Source of the DNA: Virgibacillus subterraneus
GTDB taxonomy: Bacteria; Bacillota; Bacilli; Bacillales; Amphibacillaceae
Assembly (NCBI RefSeq): GCF_900110695.1
Contig: NZ_FOEH01000001.1
Span: 1-64,000, forward strand
Length of the DNA: 64,000 nt
Direction of reading: 5' to 3'
Position 1 is the stretch's first letter. Every line of letters starts with the position of its first letter. The position numbers and the translations under genes were made by a program. The notes beneath the pieces are model-generated. The model searched no databases and was not told the origin of the DNA. It was given only the letters and a program-made list of their open reading frames with translations. Below are positions 31,593 through 41,140 of this stretch, one piece after another.

Positions 31593-31610
31593 GTATTTAC
31601 CTCCTAAATA

Positions 31611-31952
31611 TTAGATAACTGCATTTTCTCCACGTTCGCCTGTTCGAATTCGAATCGTTTGTTCAATTGGCGAGATAAATATTTTGCCGTCACCAATGTC
31701 CCCTGTACTGCAACTTTCAATAATCAAATCAATTATTTCATCTAATTGATGTTCATCAGCTACTATTTCCACCTTAACTTTTGGTAATAACTGTACTTGG
31801 AAAGTAGTCCCGCGAAAAACTCCAGTTTGCCCTTTTTGTTTTCCAGTCCCAGCAGCCTCCGTTACAGTTAAACCTCCTATTCCAATAGAAGATAGTCTAT
31901 CACGAAGTGTTTGAAACTTTCCCGGGCGAATAATCGCTTCTATCTTTTTCAT
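31611..31952 (-). CDS. glnK: PII nitrogen regulatory protein
   Basis: This 113-residue protein has the PII fold with T-loop sequence AGTGKQKGQTGVFRGTTFQV and the strand LLPKVKVEIV. It senses 2-oxoglutarate/ATP and blocks the transporter. The Tyr modified in proteobacterial PII (position 51) is Phe/Val here, so it is not uridylylated, as in other Firmicutes. It precedes amt by 18 bases; AGGAGG lies before ATG 31952. Confidence 0.9.
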   Translation of the reverse strand: MKKIEAIIRPGKFQTLRDRLSSIGIGGLTVTEAAGTGKQKGQTGVFRGTTFQVQLLPKVKVEIVADEHQLDEIIDLIIESCSTGDIGDGKIFISPIEQTIRIRTGERGENAVI

Positions 31953-31974
31953 ATGTTAACCTCCTATTCATTAA

Positions 31975-31991
31975 TGTTAAGTTTATTAACA
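31975..31991 (-). promoter_or_regulatory. TnrA/GlnR box upstream of glnK
   Basis: TGTTAAGTTTATTAACA matches the TnrA/GlnR consensus TGTNAN7TNACA exactly. It lies only 23 bases before the glnK start. A partly matching second element (TGTTAATTATCATAA) follows at about 31999. TnrA/GlnR control of glnK-amt by nitrogen supply is known in B. subtilis. The close position suggests repression as well as, or instead of, activation. Confidence 0.65.
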
Positions 31992-32070
31992 TTAAAAGTT
32001 ATGTTAATTATCATAAGTTATAAAATTTAAAAAATCAAGGGCATTTATAAAATTATTTTGAAAATTTAAA

Positions 32071-32084
32071 CGAAAACGTTTGCA
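32071..32084. promoter_or_regulatory. possible cre (CcpA) site
   Basis: CGAAAACGTTTGCA matches the cre consensus TGWAARCGYTWNCW except for the first base. It lies about 120 bases upstream of glnK. A chance match is possible. Confidence 0.35.
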
Positions 32085-32095
32085 AAAAATTGCAT

Positions 32096-32127
32096 AAAAA
32101 AAGAACTTGGAAAAACGTCCAAGCTCT
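32096..32127 (-). terminator. terminator of serS
   Basis: On the minus strand AGAGCTTGGA pairs with TCCAAGTTCT (one G-T pair), short loop, followed by TTTTTTTA. It lies 17 bases after the serS stop. Confidence 0.85.
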
Positions 32128-32143
32128 CGGTAACTTATCTTTT

Positions 32144-33418
32144 TTATTTAATTACTTCTTTTCCGCCCATATATGGACGCAGTACTTCTGGCACTGCAAC
32201 AGAGCCATCTTCCTGTTGACAATTTTCTAAGATGGCCGCTACAGTACGACCTAGTGCCAGGCCTGATCCATTTAATGTATGAACAAATTCAGGTTTTCCT
32301 TTCTCTTCACGACGGAAGCGAATTCCTGCACGTCTTGCCTGGAAGTCTTCAAAATTAGAGCAAGAAGATATTTCCCGATATGTGTCCTGACTTGGAATCC
32401 ATACTTCTATATCATATTTCTTAGCAGCGGTAAAACCTAAATCACCTGTACACATGCTCATAACTCGGTATGGCAGGTCTAACAACTGAAGCACTTTTTC
32501 CGCATTTCCCGTTAACGTCTCTAATGTCTCATAGGAATCTTCCGGTTTTGCAAAATGAACAAGTTCAACTTTATTGAACTGATGCTGACGAATTAAACCA
32601 CGCGTATCTCTTCCAGCAGATCCAGCCTCAGAACGGAAACATGCACTAAACGCTACATATTTTTTAGGCAAATCATCATTCATTAAAATATCATCACGAT
32701 AATAGTTTGTTACAGGAACTTCAGCTGTCGGCACAAGAAAGTAGTCCCAATCAGCAATTTTAAACGCATCTTCTTCAAACTTTGGAAGCTGGCCTGTTCC
32801 AGTCATACTTGTTCGATTAACCATATATGGTGGCAGCATTTCCTCATAGCCATGTTCATCAGCATGCAAATCCATCATGAAATTTAACAATGCACGCTCA
32901 AGCCTTGCACCAAGCCCTTTATAAAATACAAAGCGACTTCCGGTTACCTTTGCAGCACGTTCAAAATCAAGAATATCAAGGTCGGTTGCTACATCCCAAT
33001 GTGGTTTTGCCTCAAAATCAAATGTTGGCTTTTCTCCCCATTTCCGTGCCTCTACATTATCCTCTTCATCTTCACCAATAGGAACACTCTCATGTGGGAT
33101 ATTTGGAATAGATAACATCATATAATTTAATTTTTCCTCTATATCTTTTAATTCTTTATCGAGCGTAGAAATTTGCTCGCCAACCTCACGCATTTCTTTA
33201 ATCGCAGGTTCTGCATCCTTCTTCTCCTTTTTCAAGACAGAAATCTGTTTAGACGCTTCATTACGCTTGGCTTTCATCGTTTCAGTTTCAGCGATTAACT
33301 TCCTGCGTCTTTCATCCAGTTCACCAAACTTATCCAGTTCTGATAAATCTTCACCACGATGGGCCAACTTTTCTTTCACTTCCTGAAAATTATTACGCAA
33401 AAATTTCATATCAAGCAT
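32144..33418 (-). CDS. serS: seryl-tRNA synthetase
   Basis: This 424-residue class II synthetase has the N-terminal tRNA-binding coiled coil (about residues 28-105), motif 2 ([20 protein letters not shown]) and motif 3 ([17 protein letters not shown]). It charges tRNA-Ser; the tRNA-Ser(UGA) gene is 2.3 kb downstream. AAGGAGG precedes ATG 33418. Expression is controlled by a T-box leader that is now about 500 bp upstream because a repeat element lies between. Confidence 0.95.
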   Translation of the reverse strand: MLDMKFLRNNFQEVKEKLAHRGEDLSELDKFGELDERRRKLIAETETMKAKRNEASKQISVLKKEKKDAEPAIKEMREVGEQISTLDKELKDIEEKLNYMMLSIPNIPHESVPIGEDEEDNVEARKWGEKPTFDFEAKPHWDVATDLDILDFERAAKVTGSRFVFYKGLGARLERALLNFMMDLHADEHGYEEMLPPYMVNRTSMTGTGQLPKFEEDAFKIADWDYFLVPTAEVPVTNYYRDDILMNDDLPKKYVAFSACFRSEAGSAGRDTRGLIRQHQFNKVELVHFAKPEDSYETLETLTGNAEKVLQLLDLPYRVMSMCTGDLGFTAAKKYDIEVWIPSQDTYREISSCSNFEDFQARRAGIRFRREEKGKPEFVHTLNGSGLALGRTVAAILENCQQEDGSVAVPEVLRPYMGGKEVIK

Positions 33419-33475
33419 GTTAAATCCTCCTTGTTATAGTTATTGTCTGATACCAGCTTGTTTTTTTAAAACTAA

Positions 33476-33919
33476 AGGCTGTTTTATAACAGTTTGTTGC
33501 TATTGATATAAACTACGACACAGTAAAAACTTTTTCATGCTGCTTTCCCTTTTTTTAATGATGGCTGAGTGCTTCGATTCGTTGCGGCAGAATACTTCGC
33601 TTTCATCGCTCCGGGTACCAATGTGACATCTGCTTAAGCTAGCGCTTTTACAATGTCTTACTAGTCATGGACACGGCCTCAGCCTTCTCAGGTAGGATAA
33701 AATGAGCAAATCCCAGCGTAGGAAATACACGAAGACTCCTGCGGGAGGAAAGGCGTCGGCCAGACCCCGGAGTGCGCAGCACGAGGAGGCTCGCCAGCCG
33801 CCCGTGGAAAGCGAAGTGTATTTCCGAAGCGGTGTCATAGAACTCAGCTATTTTTCCATGTTACATCGCAGTTTATATCAAGTACTTGCTAAGATTCGCA
33901 ATTTTTTAGAACACAGCCT
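33476..33919. repeat. family B composite repeat (B2) inside the serS leader
   Basis: The ends are imperfect inverted repeats: AGGCTGTTTTATAACAGTTT...GATATAAACT on the left and AGTTTATATC...TTAGAACACAGCCT on the right. Inside lies the core GGAAATACAC (33721-33730) to GTGTATTTCC (33816-33825), GC-rich compared with its surroundings. Apparent open frames within it look accidental. The right end lies three bases from the T tract of the T-box terminator. Confidence 0.75.
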
Positions 33920-33921
33920 AA

Positions 33922-34175
33922 ATAAAAAACTCCCGTCCCTAATATAATAGGGACGAGAGTATTATTCCCGCGATGCCACCCTTGTTGAAGAGATAAAATC
34001 TCTTCCGGCTCAAATAAAATAACGGTTTTTAACCGGGTTTACCTACTTAAAAATTCAGTAAACCAGTTTGAGGATGGATTCACAAGACGTCTCATATCGG
34101 TTCTCACCTGCCACCGACTCTCTGAAATAAGAGCTCCTGTTACTAATTCCTCTCATTACTGATTACATATTATGA
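33922..34175 (-). promoter_or_regulatory. T-box leader for serS
   Basis: Minus-strand sequence shows the T-box sequence AGGGTGGCATCGCGG (33967-33982 region), a terminator stem ACTCTCGTCCCTA/TAGGGACGGGAGT followed by a T tract (33922-33960), and an upstream stem I with a GTGAGAACC-type element and the block TCT-TGTGAATCCATCC. TCT is the likely specifier, a serine codon, which fits serS. Uncharged tRNA-Ser would stabilise the antiterminator. Confidence 0.85.
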
Positions 34176-34196
34176 TATATCATAGCCAACTTCAGA

Positions 34197-34787
34197 CTAA
34201 GATGCAAGTGTTTTTTTAGATTGTTCCACCATTTGGGCAAAATATTCAATAAAACGATTATCATCCGTTAATTCAGGATGAAATGCTGTACATAAATAAT
34301 GTCCCTGTTTAGCCGCAACAGCTCGTTCCTGATAGGTTGCAAGAACTTCTACTTCAGTTCCTGCTTCTAGGATATATGGTGCACGGATAAATACTGCATT
34401 AAAATCATCGCCTACATGTGTAACCTTTAAATCAGCTTCAAAGCTTGCTACTTGTCTGCCAAATGCATTGCGTGCAACCTTCATATTCATTAACCCTAAG
34501 TGGCTATCACCCTGACCTTCAATTTCATTTGCCATCAAAATAAGACCTGCACATGTGCCGAATACTGGCTTGCCTTGTTTCCCAAATGCTTGAATAGCAT
34601 CGAAAAAGTCATAGCTGTTAATTAGCCTGCGCATTGTAGTACTTTCTCCTCCAGGAAGAATTAAGCCATCAATAGCTTCAAGCTGTTCTTTACGTTTTAT
34701 TTCAACTGCTTTTGCACCTGTTGCCTCGATAGAACGAATATGTTCACGAACAGCACCTTGTAATGCCAGCACACCGATTGTATTCAT
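34197..34787 (-). CDS. pdxT: pyridoxal 5'-phosphate synthase glutaminase subunit
   Basis: This 196-residue class I glutaminase has the nucleophile Cys in [11 protein letters not shown], the His-Glu pair in TAFHPELT and the conserved [10 protein letters not shown]. It hydrolyses glutamine and passes ammonia to PdxS for PLP synthesis. It follows pdxS by 15 bases in the same operon. Confidence 0.95.
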   Translation of the reverse strand: MNTIGVLALQGAVREHIRSIEATGAKAVEIKRKEQLEAIDGLILPGGESTTMRRLINSYDFFDAIQAFGKQGKPVFGTCAGLILMANEIEGQGDSHLGLMNMKVARNAFGRQVASFEADLKVTHVGDDFNAVFIRAPYILEAGTEVEVLATYQERAVAAKQGHYLCTAFHPELTDDNRFIEYFAQMVEQSKKTLAS

Positions 34788-34802
34788 GTGTATTCCTTCT
34801 TT

Positions 34803-35687
34803 CTATTCACTGCGATCTTGCATACGATCGTGCGCTTCCAATGTACCCATTTCAATACCTTTCATTGCGTTACCTAAGCCTTTGGAAAGCTCACCAATCA
34901 ACTTGTAATCTGTATAGTGTGTTGTTGCTTCAACAATTGCTTTTGCGAACTTCTCAGGATTGTTTGATTTGAAAATTCCAGAACCAACAAATACACCATC
35001 TGCACCTAACTGCATCATTAACGCTGCATCAGCCGGTGTTGCAATACCACCTGCTGCAAAGTTTACAACTGGTAAACGACCTTCTTCTTTAATCTCTAAT
35101 AATATATTGTACGGTGCACCGATTTCTTTTGCGAAAGTCATCACTTCGTCTTCAGACATTGCCGTTAGCATTCTGATTTCAGACTGTACCTGACGCATGT
35201 GACGGACTGCTTCAACAATATTCCCTGTACCAGGCTCACCTTTTGTACGTAACATTGAAGCACCTTCACCAATTCGGCGTGCAGCTTCACCCAAATTACG
35301 GCATCCACAGACAAATGGTACAGTGTAGTCTGATTTTTTTAAATGAAATACATCATCTGCTGGTGTTAAAACTTCACTCTCATCAATATAGTCAACGCCC
35401 ATTGCCTCAAGTACACGAGCTTCAACGATATGTCCAATTCTTCCTTTTGCCATAACTGGGATAGAAACGGCATTCATCACTTCTTCTGTAATTTCAGGAC
35501 TTGCCATACGAGCTACGCCACCAGCTGCGCGGATATCTGATGGTACACGTTCAAGCGCCATTACAGCTACAGCTCCAGCTTGTTCTGCAATTTTTGCTTG
35601 TTCTGCGTTTACGACATCCATGATGACGCCACCTTTTTGCATTTCTGCCATACCACGTTTTACACGTTCTGTACCTGTATTTGTCAT
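34803..35687 (-). CDS. pdxS: pyridoxal 5'-phosphate synthase lyase subunit
   Basis: This 294-residue TIM-barrel enzyme contains [20 protein letters not shown] with the Schiff base Lys, and [20 protein letters not shown] with the second Lys region in [11 protein letters not shown]. It builds PLP from ribose 5-phosphate, glyceraldehyde 3-phosphate and ammonia. AGGAGG precedes ATG 35687. The order dacA-pdxS-pdxT-serS is as in B. subtilis. Confidence 0.96.
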   Translation of the reverse strand: MTNTGTERVKRGMAEMQKGGVIMDVVNAEQAKIAEQAGAVAVMALERVPSDIRAAGGVARMASPEITEEVMNAVSIPVMAKGRIGHIVEARVLEAMGVDYIDESEVLTPADDVFHLKKSDYTVPFVCGCRNLGEAARRIGEGASMLRTKGEPGTGNIVEAVRHMRQVQSEIRMLTAMSEDEVMTFAKEIGAPYNILLEIKEEGRLPVVNFAAGGIATPADAALMMQLGADGVFVGSGIFKSNNPEKFAKAIVEATTHYTDYKLIGELSKGLGNAMKGIEMGTLEAHDRMQDRSE

Positions 35688-35745
35688 ATTAATTCCTCCT
35701 GTTTTGCAAAACTCTCTACCAAGACTATTTTACTACTTATTTGTC

Positions 35746-37083
35746 TTAGAACCAACCTTTAACGGTATCGACGATTGTACTAAACAAGCCTGTAAAAAAG
35801 TCACCAATTGCACCGAGGGTAAGCATAAACCAATTATCTTTTTCAATAGCGTCCTGTGCTACAAGATCAACTGTATTCTTACTGCTCTCATCTGAAATAT
35901 AGCCATAATTTACTTCGCCATTGAAGACAAGTTCAGCAGTACCTATTTTTTCATCTTTTTTAATTGGTGCGGTTATCTCACCATCTTTATTTAATTTATC
36001 TTTATCCAAATGGTATTCAATACTGTAATTTTCTGCCTGATCGCCTTTAACCGGTACCTCAAATGAATCGTTTGTTGCAATTTGGACAGTATCTTCTTTC
36101 CCTTTTGCAACAGGGAGTGTTGATTTATCTTCCAATTGATATCCTTTAGCGAATAGTTCTTTCTGATCAAAATTGTTAAATCCATAGTTCAACAATTTTG
36201 CTGTTTGTTCAAAACGTGCTGCTTCACTTTCTGTTTTCATAACAACAGAAATTAAACGATTGTTATCAACCTGTGCTGTACCTGTGAAGCAGTAACCAGC
36301 AAGATCAGTATGACCTGTTTTTAGCCCATCCACACCTTCATAATGGAATTGCTGAAGGTAAGTTGCTTCATGGGGAAGCATCCAGTTTAAGTTTTCCACT
36401 GTGTATCCTTCAAACTCGCTCTCAATTTGACTAGAAATATCTAATGATTCCGGATAATCATTTACCAAATTATATGCAAGTATTGCTGCTGATTTTGCTG
36501 ACAGCAAGTTTGTATCGCTCGGACTTGTTCCCTTAGGTACATTTTCCCCTAGTGAAGAATTTGGAAGCCCCGTTGAATTGACGAATTTATAATCAGGAAG
36601 TCCCATTTCTTTTGCTTTGTCATTCATCATTTTGACAAAGTCACCTTCAGAACCTGCAATCAGCTCTGCCAAGGCAATTGTTGTTCCATTGTCTGAAAAG
36701 ACGGCCATTGCATTATATAATTCTTCTACCGTATAGGGTTTATCCTGTGTCAGACCAATTCCCGAAAAGGATGAATCTGCTGATATACTATAAGCATAAT
36801 TACTAATTTGTGTTGTCGTACCCCACTCAATTTCACCATTCTCAATGGCATCATGGACAAGATACTCCGTCATCATTTTAGTCATACTAGCTGGAGGTAA
36901 TGCGATGTCAGGGTTTTTCGAAAACAATATCTTCCCAGTCTCCGAATCAACTAAAATAGCTGACTCTGCTTGTAATTCTAACGTTTCTGCTGCTTTTGCA
37001 GAAAGTGGTTGTCCGATTATTGTAGTCACCATTACGATAGCAATAAGTAAAAATGACATACCTTTTGTTAATTTATGTTTCAC
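35746..37083 (-). CDS. dacA: D-alanyl-D-alanine carboxypeptidase (PBP5)
   Basis: The protein of about 445 residues has a signal peptide (MSFLLIAIVMVTTIIGQPLS, cleavage near AKA-AE), the SxxK motif SMTK, FSDNGTT as the SxN-type motif, LKTGHTD as KTG, and a C-terminal amphipathic anchor (FFTGLFSTIVDTVKGWF). It trims the terminal D-Ala of peptidoglycan. GTG 37083 is favoured with GGAGG upstream at a rather long spacing. A longer frame to 37152 would run into a family A repeat and is not supported. Confidence 0.9.
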   Translation of the reverse strand: MKHKLTKGMSFLLIAIVMVTTIIGQPLSAKAAETLELQAESAILVDSETGKILFSKNPDIALPPASMTKMMTEYLVHDAIENGEIEWGTTTQISNYAYSISADSSFSGIGLTQDKPYTVEELYNAMAVFSDNGTTIALAELIAGSEGDFVKMMNDKAKEMGLPDYKFVNSTGLPNSSLGENVPKGTSPSDTNLLSAKSAAILAYNLVNDYPESLDISSQIESEFEGYTVENLNWMLPHEATYLQQFHYEGVDGLKTGHTDLAGYCFTGTAQVDNNRLISVVMKTESEAARFEQTAKLLNYGFNNFDQKELFAKGYQLEDKSTLPVAKGKEDTVQIATNDSFEVPVKGDQAENYSIEYHLDKDKLNKDGEITAPIKKDEKIGTAELVFNGEVNYGYISDESSKNTVDLVAQDAIEKDNWFMLTLGAIGDFFTGLFSTIVDTVKGWF

Positions 37084-37129
37084 TTTATTCTCTACCTCCA
37101 CCCAAAAATGATATATATTTAACACTCTA

Positions 37130-37208
37130 TTAGAAAACTTGGCATTCGCCAAGCTTTAAGGCGAGTGCCTTAGTTGCACTTATGTAGCTAAGAAAGTATT
37201 AACTACTA
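37130..37208 (-). repeat. family A two-hairpin repeat, copy A3 (upstream of dacA)
   Basis: The copy starts TTAGAAAACTTGGCATTCGC and has the stem GGCATTCGCC/GGCGAGTGCC. The second hairpin is shortened (GTAGCTAAGAAAGTATTAAC). Read in the dacA direction the TTTTCTAA end is proximal to the gene, 47 bases from the GTG start. Confidence 0.75.
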
Positions 37209-37247
37209 AAAAATTAGATTTACCTTTGATATTTTACCATAAATAAG

Positions 37248-37284
37248 GCCAAAAAAATAGACAGAGAAAAGTCCCTATCTATTT
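37248..37284 (-). terminator. terminator of guaB
   Basis: On the minus strand AAATAGATAGGG pairs with CTCTGTCTATTT (with G-T pairs) and is followed by TTTTTTGG. It lies 36 bases after the guaB stop. Confidence 0.7.
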
Positions 37285-37319
37285 CAATTTTAATAGGAAA
37301 TCCTTACTATTTTAATTAA

Positions 37320-38867
<1,548 letters not shown>

Positions 38868-38985
38868 CTAGCAATTCTATTGTTATTTACAATACGTCAA
38901 CTCTTGCGCTTTTTCAACAAGAGAATAGGTTGATGAAAATAGAAAGTAGATTCAAAATATTTTAACATTAGAAAGGGATATATTT

Positions 38986-39948
38986 ATGAAAGATAGAGAT
39001 ATAAATGTTCTTTTTACATACCTCCAATCACAGCAAACAGCACAAACCTTTTTATATGATTGTTATCAAAAATTGGATGGGATTGATGCAGCAACGAAGA
39101 GCTATGAAAACTGTAATTCGTTCATGTATTACTTAGATCATGGAATTCAATTTTACGAAAATGGTAAAAATCTAGATATCCTTTTCCAGCCTATTATGTT
39201 TTTCTATGGAATGGTACATTTAATTAAAGCTAATTTACTAACAATCCGCCCACATTACCCAGAGTCAACAACAATCCTTGCACACGGAGTTTCAAGTCGA
39301 AAACGCAAGAAAAAGAACTATTCATTTATGGATGATGAGGTTAAAACCCAGCAGAATGGATTATTTCCTTATTTTTCTAAGCATTTGTTTTCCATAAGTC
39401 AATCACCTTTTGAAAAATTTAAAATGGAAGATCTATTAGGGGTAATCCCTGAAATTTCTCCACTATTCACGTTTCATAATCAAAAGAAAATGGTTGTTGT
39501 TGGAGAAGTTGGAAAGAAAGAATTGCACTTTCCAAATGAATTATTGGATAACTATCATTTAACAGCAAAATCGTTCACCCAACGAATAAAATCTTACTTA
39601 CCAGAAATTGAACAGACAAAAATCAATAAAAACTCCTTCTGTATAAAATTATCAGTACCATTTCATAAATCCACCGGCCCATTTTTGACTCATATAAAGA
39701 ATAATTTAATTTATTTTCCACTTTACCGGAGAATGTATTTACCGAGTTCGGAAGTGAGTGTTCATTATCTGCTTTTATACAATTTAAGCATGTTGTGTCG
39801 ATATGAATCAGAATGGTGGGGAGATCTCTTGTCAGCTAAATCCGACATTGATTTTCCATTCATTTCACACTTTTTAAGTAATACAGCAGAAAAAATACCA
39901 TTACTACTAGAAGAAAAATTATTAGAGAGAACTAGCCTTGATAACTAG
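38986..39948 (+). CDS. yaaC: YaaC-like protein
   Basis: This 320-residue protein matches the YaaC family in length and place, between guaB and gyrA, transcribed opposite to both. It contains FMYYLDHGIQFYENGKNLDI and ESEWWGDLLSAKSDIDFPFI, typical of the family. Its function is unknown. It is convergent with the HD-GYP gene: the last four bases of both genes overlap. Confidence 0.8.
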   Translation: MKDRDINVLFTYLQSQQTAQTFLYDCYQKLDGIDAATKSYENCNSFMYYLDHGIQFYENGKNLDILFQPIMFFYGMVHLIKANLLTIRPHYPESTTILAHGVSSRKRKKKNYSFMDDEVKTQQNGLFPYFSKHLFSISQSPFEKFKMEDLLGVIPEISPLFTFHNQKKMVVVGEVGKKELHFPNELLDNYHLTAKSFTQRIKSYLPEIEQTKINKNSFCIKLSVPFHKSTGPFLTHIKNNLIYFPLYRRMYLPSSEVSVHYLLLYNLSMLCRYESEWWGDLLSAKSDIDFPFISHFLSNTAEKIPLLLEEKLLERTSLDN

Positions 39949-41042
39949 TTCCCAATGATTTCACTTATAAATAGAGAAGTTTTATTTTTTAATGTAACAA
40001 TTTCATTTGTTTCCTCAACTCTTACCATTGGCCTGGTAGGGTACCTTTCTTCAACAAAAACTATTTCGCCTAATTGATTCGTCGATAGCCTCACCTTTGT
40101 TCCAATTGAAAAATTGGCTAGGCTATTAATAAATGTCTGCACTACTTGATGGTCAAGTTTTGAGAACTGATCACTCTGCAACTTTTCAATAACGTTAAAA
40201 GGGGACTGCTTATCTTTATATAAGCGCTCACAAGTCATTGCATGGTACGTATCACATACTGCAATTATTCTTGCATAGATGTGAATATTATCTTTTGATA
40301 AACCAATTGGATAACCTGACCCGTCCATTCGTTCATGATGTTGTAACACTGCTAATTTTACTTCTTTCGTAATAGTAGGGATTTTTTCAACATAGCGATA
40401 TGAATAGGTTGGGTGCTTCTTTATTTCCTGGTAGTCAGAGTAGGTTAGTGAACCAGTTTTCGTAACAATGGCATCATCAAGTCGAGCCATCCCGCAGTCA
40501 CTTAATGCCCCCGCCAATCCGATCTGCAGCCATTCTCCTTTTTCAAATCCCATTTTTCTCGCCAGATAAGCCGAGAGAATTCCAACAGCTACACTATGAT
40601 GAAAAATATAATCCTCTTTAGTAGCGTAGTGATGTAAAGTGTATACTGCTCTACTAATATCGTCCATTCGTTCTAAAAGCCGAATTAGTATTTTACGAAC
40701 TTCAGGCATATCAATAGCTAGGTTACTTTGCCATTTTGTAAATAGCTTTTTATAATCATCTACAGCATTTTTATAATGATCTTCAAAGGATTCCAAGTTC
40801 TGTTTCTTACTAGAGTGTTCCTTTTTCTTTACTTCTTCTTTCTCTACAAACCTAGGTTTAAACACTTCTCCTTCTGCAAGCGTTGCAGATACATCGACAG
40901 TCTCAACTAAAAACTTTTGCAGCAGGGTGATATGCTCCTCGGTTAAAACAGTGTGCTGTGGAATAATTGGTCTGTTAGACTTTCCTATAACATTGTTTAA
41001 CAATACACAGCCTGGAACTAGTTGTGATGGTTCCACACGCAT
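39945..41042 (-). CDS. HD-GYP domain protein with altered HD motif
   Basis: This 365-residue protein has the HD-GYP layout: HHSVAVGILSAYLARKMGF, then HHERMDGSGYP (the GYP part) and AVCDTYHAMTCERLY. The position of the HD dyad reads AGALSDCGMARLDD where active relatives have LLHDIGK: the His is Ser and the Lys is Met. Cyclic-di-GMP phosphodiesterase activity is therefore doubtful. A sensor or binding role is possible. It lies just after gyrA. Confidence 0.8.
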   Translation of the reverse strand: MRVEPSQLVPGCVLLNNVIGKSNRPIIPQHTVLTEEHITLLQKFLVETVDVSATLAEGEVFKPRFVEKEEVKKKEHSSKKQNLESFEDHYKNAVDDYKKLFTKWQSNLAIDMPEVRKILIRLLERMDDISRAVYTLHHYATKEDYIFHHSVAVGILSAYLARKMGFEKGEWLQIGLAGALSDCGMARLDDAIVTKTGSLTYSDYQEIKKHPTYSYRYVEKIPTITKEVKLAVLQHHERMDGSGYPIGLSKDNIHIYARIIAVCDTYHAMTCERLYKDKQSPFNVIEKLQSDQFSKLDHQVVQTFINSLANFSIGTKVRLSTNQLGEIVFVEERYPTRPMVRVEETNEIVTLKNKTSLFISEIIGN

Positions 41043-41065
41043 TAGTTTCCCCCCTTTATGTAATA

Positions 41066-41115
41066 CAAAAGGTGACTCCAGAGAATGATTGACTATTTCC
41101 CTTGTAGAGTCACCT
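41066..41115 (-). terminator. terminator of gyrA
   Basis: AGGTGACTC and GAGTCACCT form a nine-bp stem (41070-41078 and 41107-41115) with a 28-base loop, followed on the minus strand by TTTTGT. It separates gyrA from the HD-GYP gene. Confidence 0.6.
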
Positions 41116-41140
41116 GCAAAATTACATCATCATCCTGTTG

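Noticed and set aside
31920-31934. TTTCCCGGGCGA in glnK as a Noc binding site
   Set aside because: Only the left part matches the Noc consensus ATTTCCCGGGAAAT; it is a single imperfect match in coding DNA.
33702-33947. Open frame of 81 codons starting MSKSQRRKYTKTPAGGKAS
   Set aside because: It reads through the GC-rich core of repeat B2 and its inverted end. It has no ribosome binding site, and the same repeat gives similar accidental frames elsewhere.
37084-37152. N-terminal extension of DacA to 37152
   Set aside because: The extra residues derive from the end of repeat A3 and come before the signal peptide; GTG 37083 gives a normal secreted protein.
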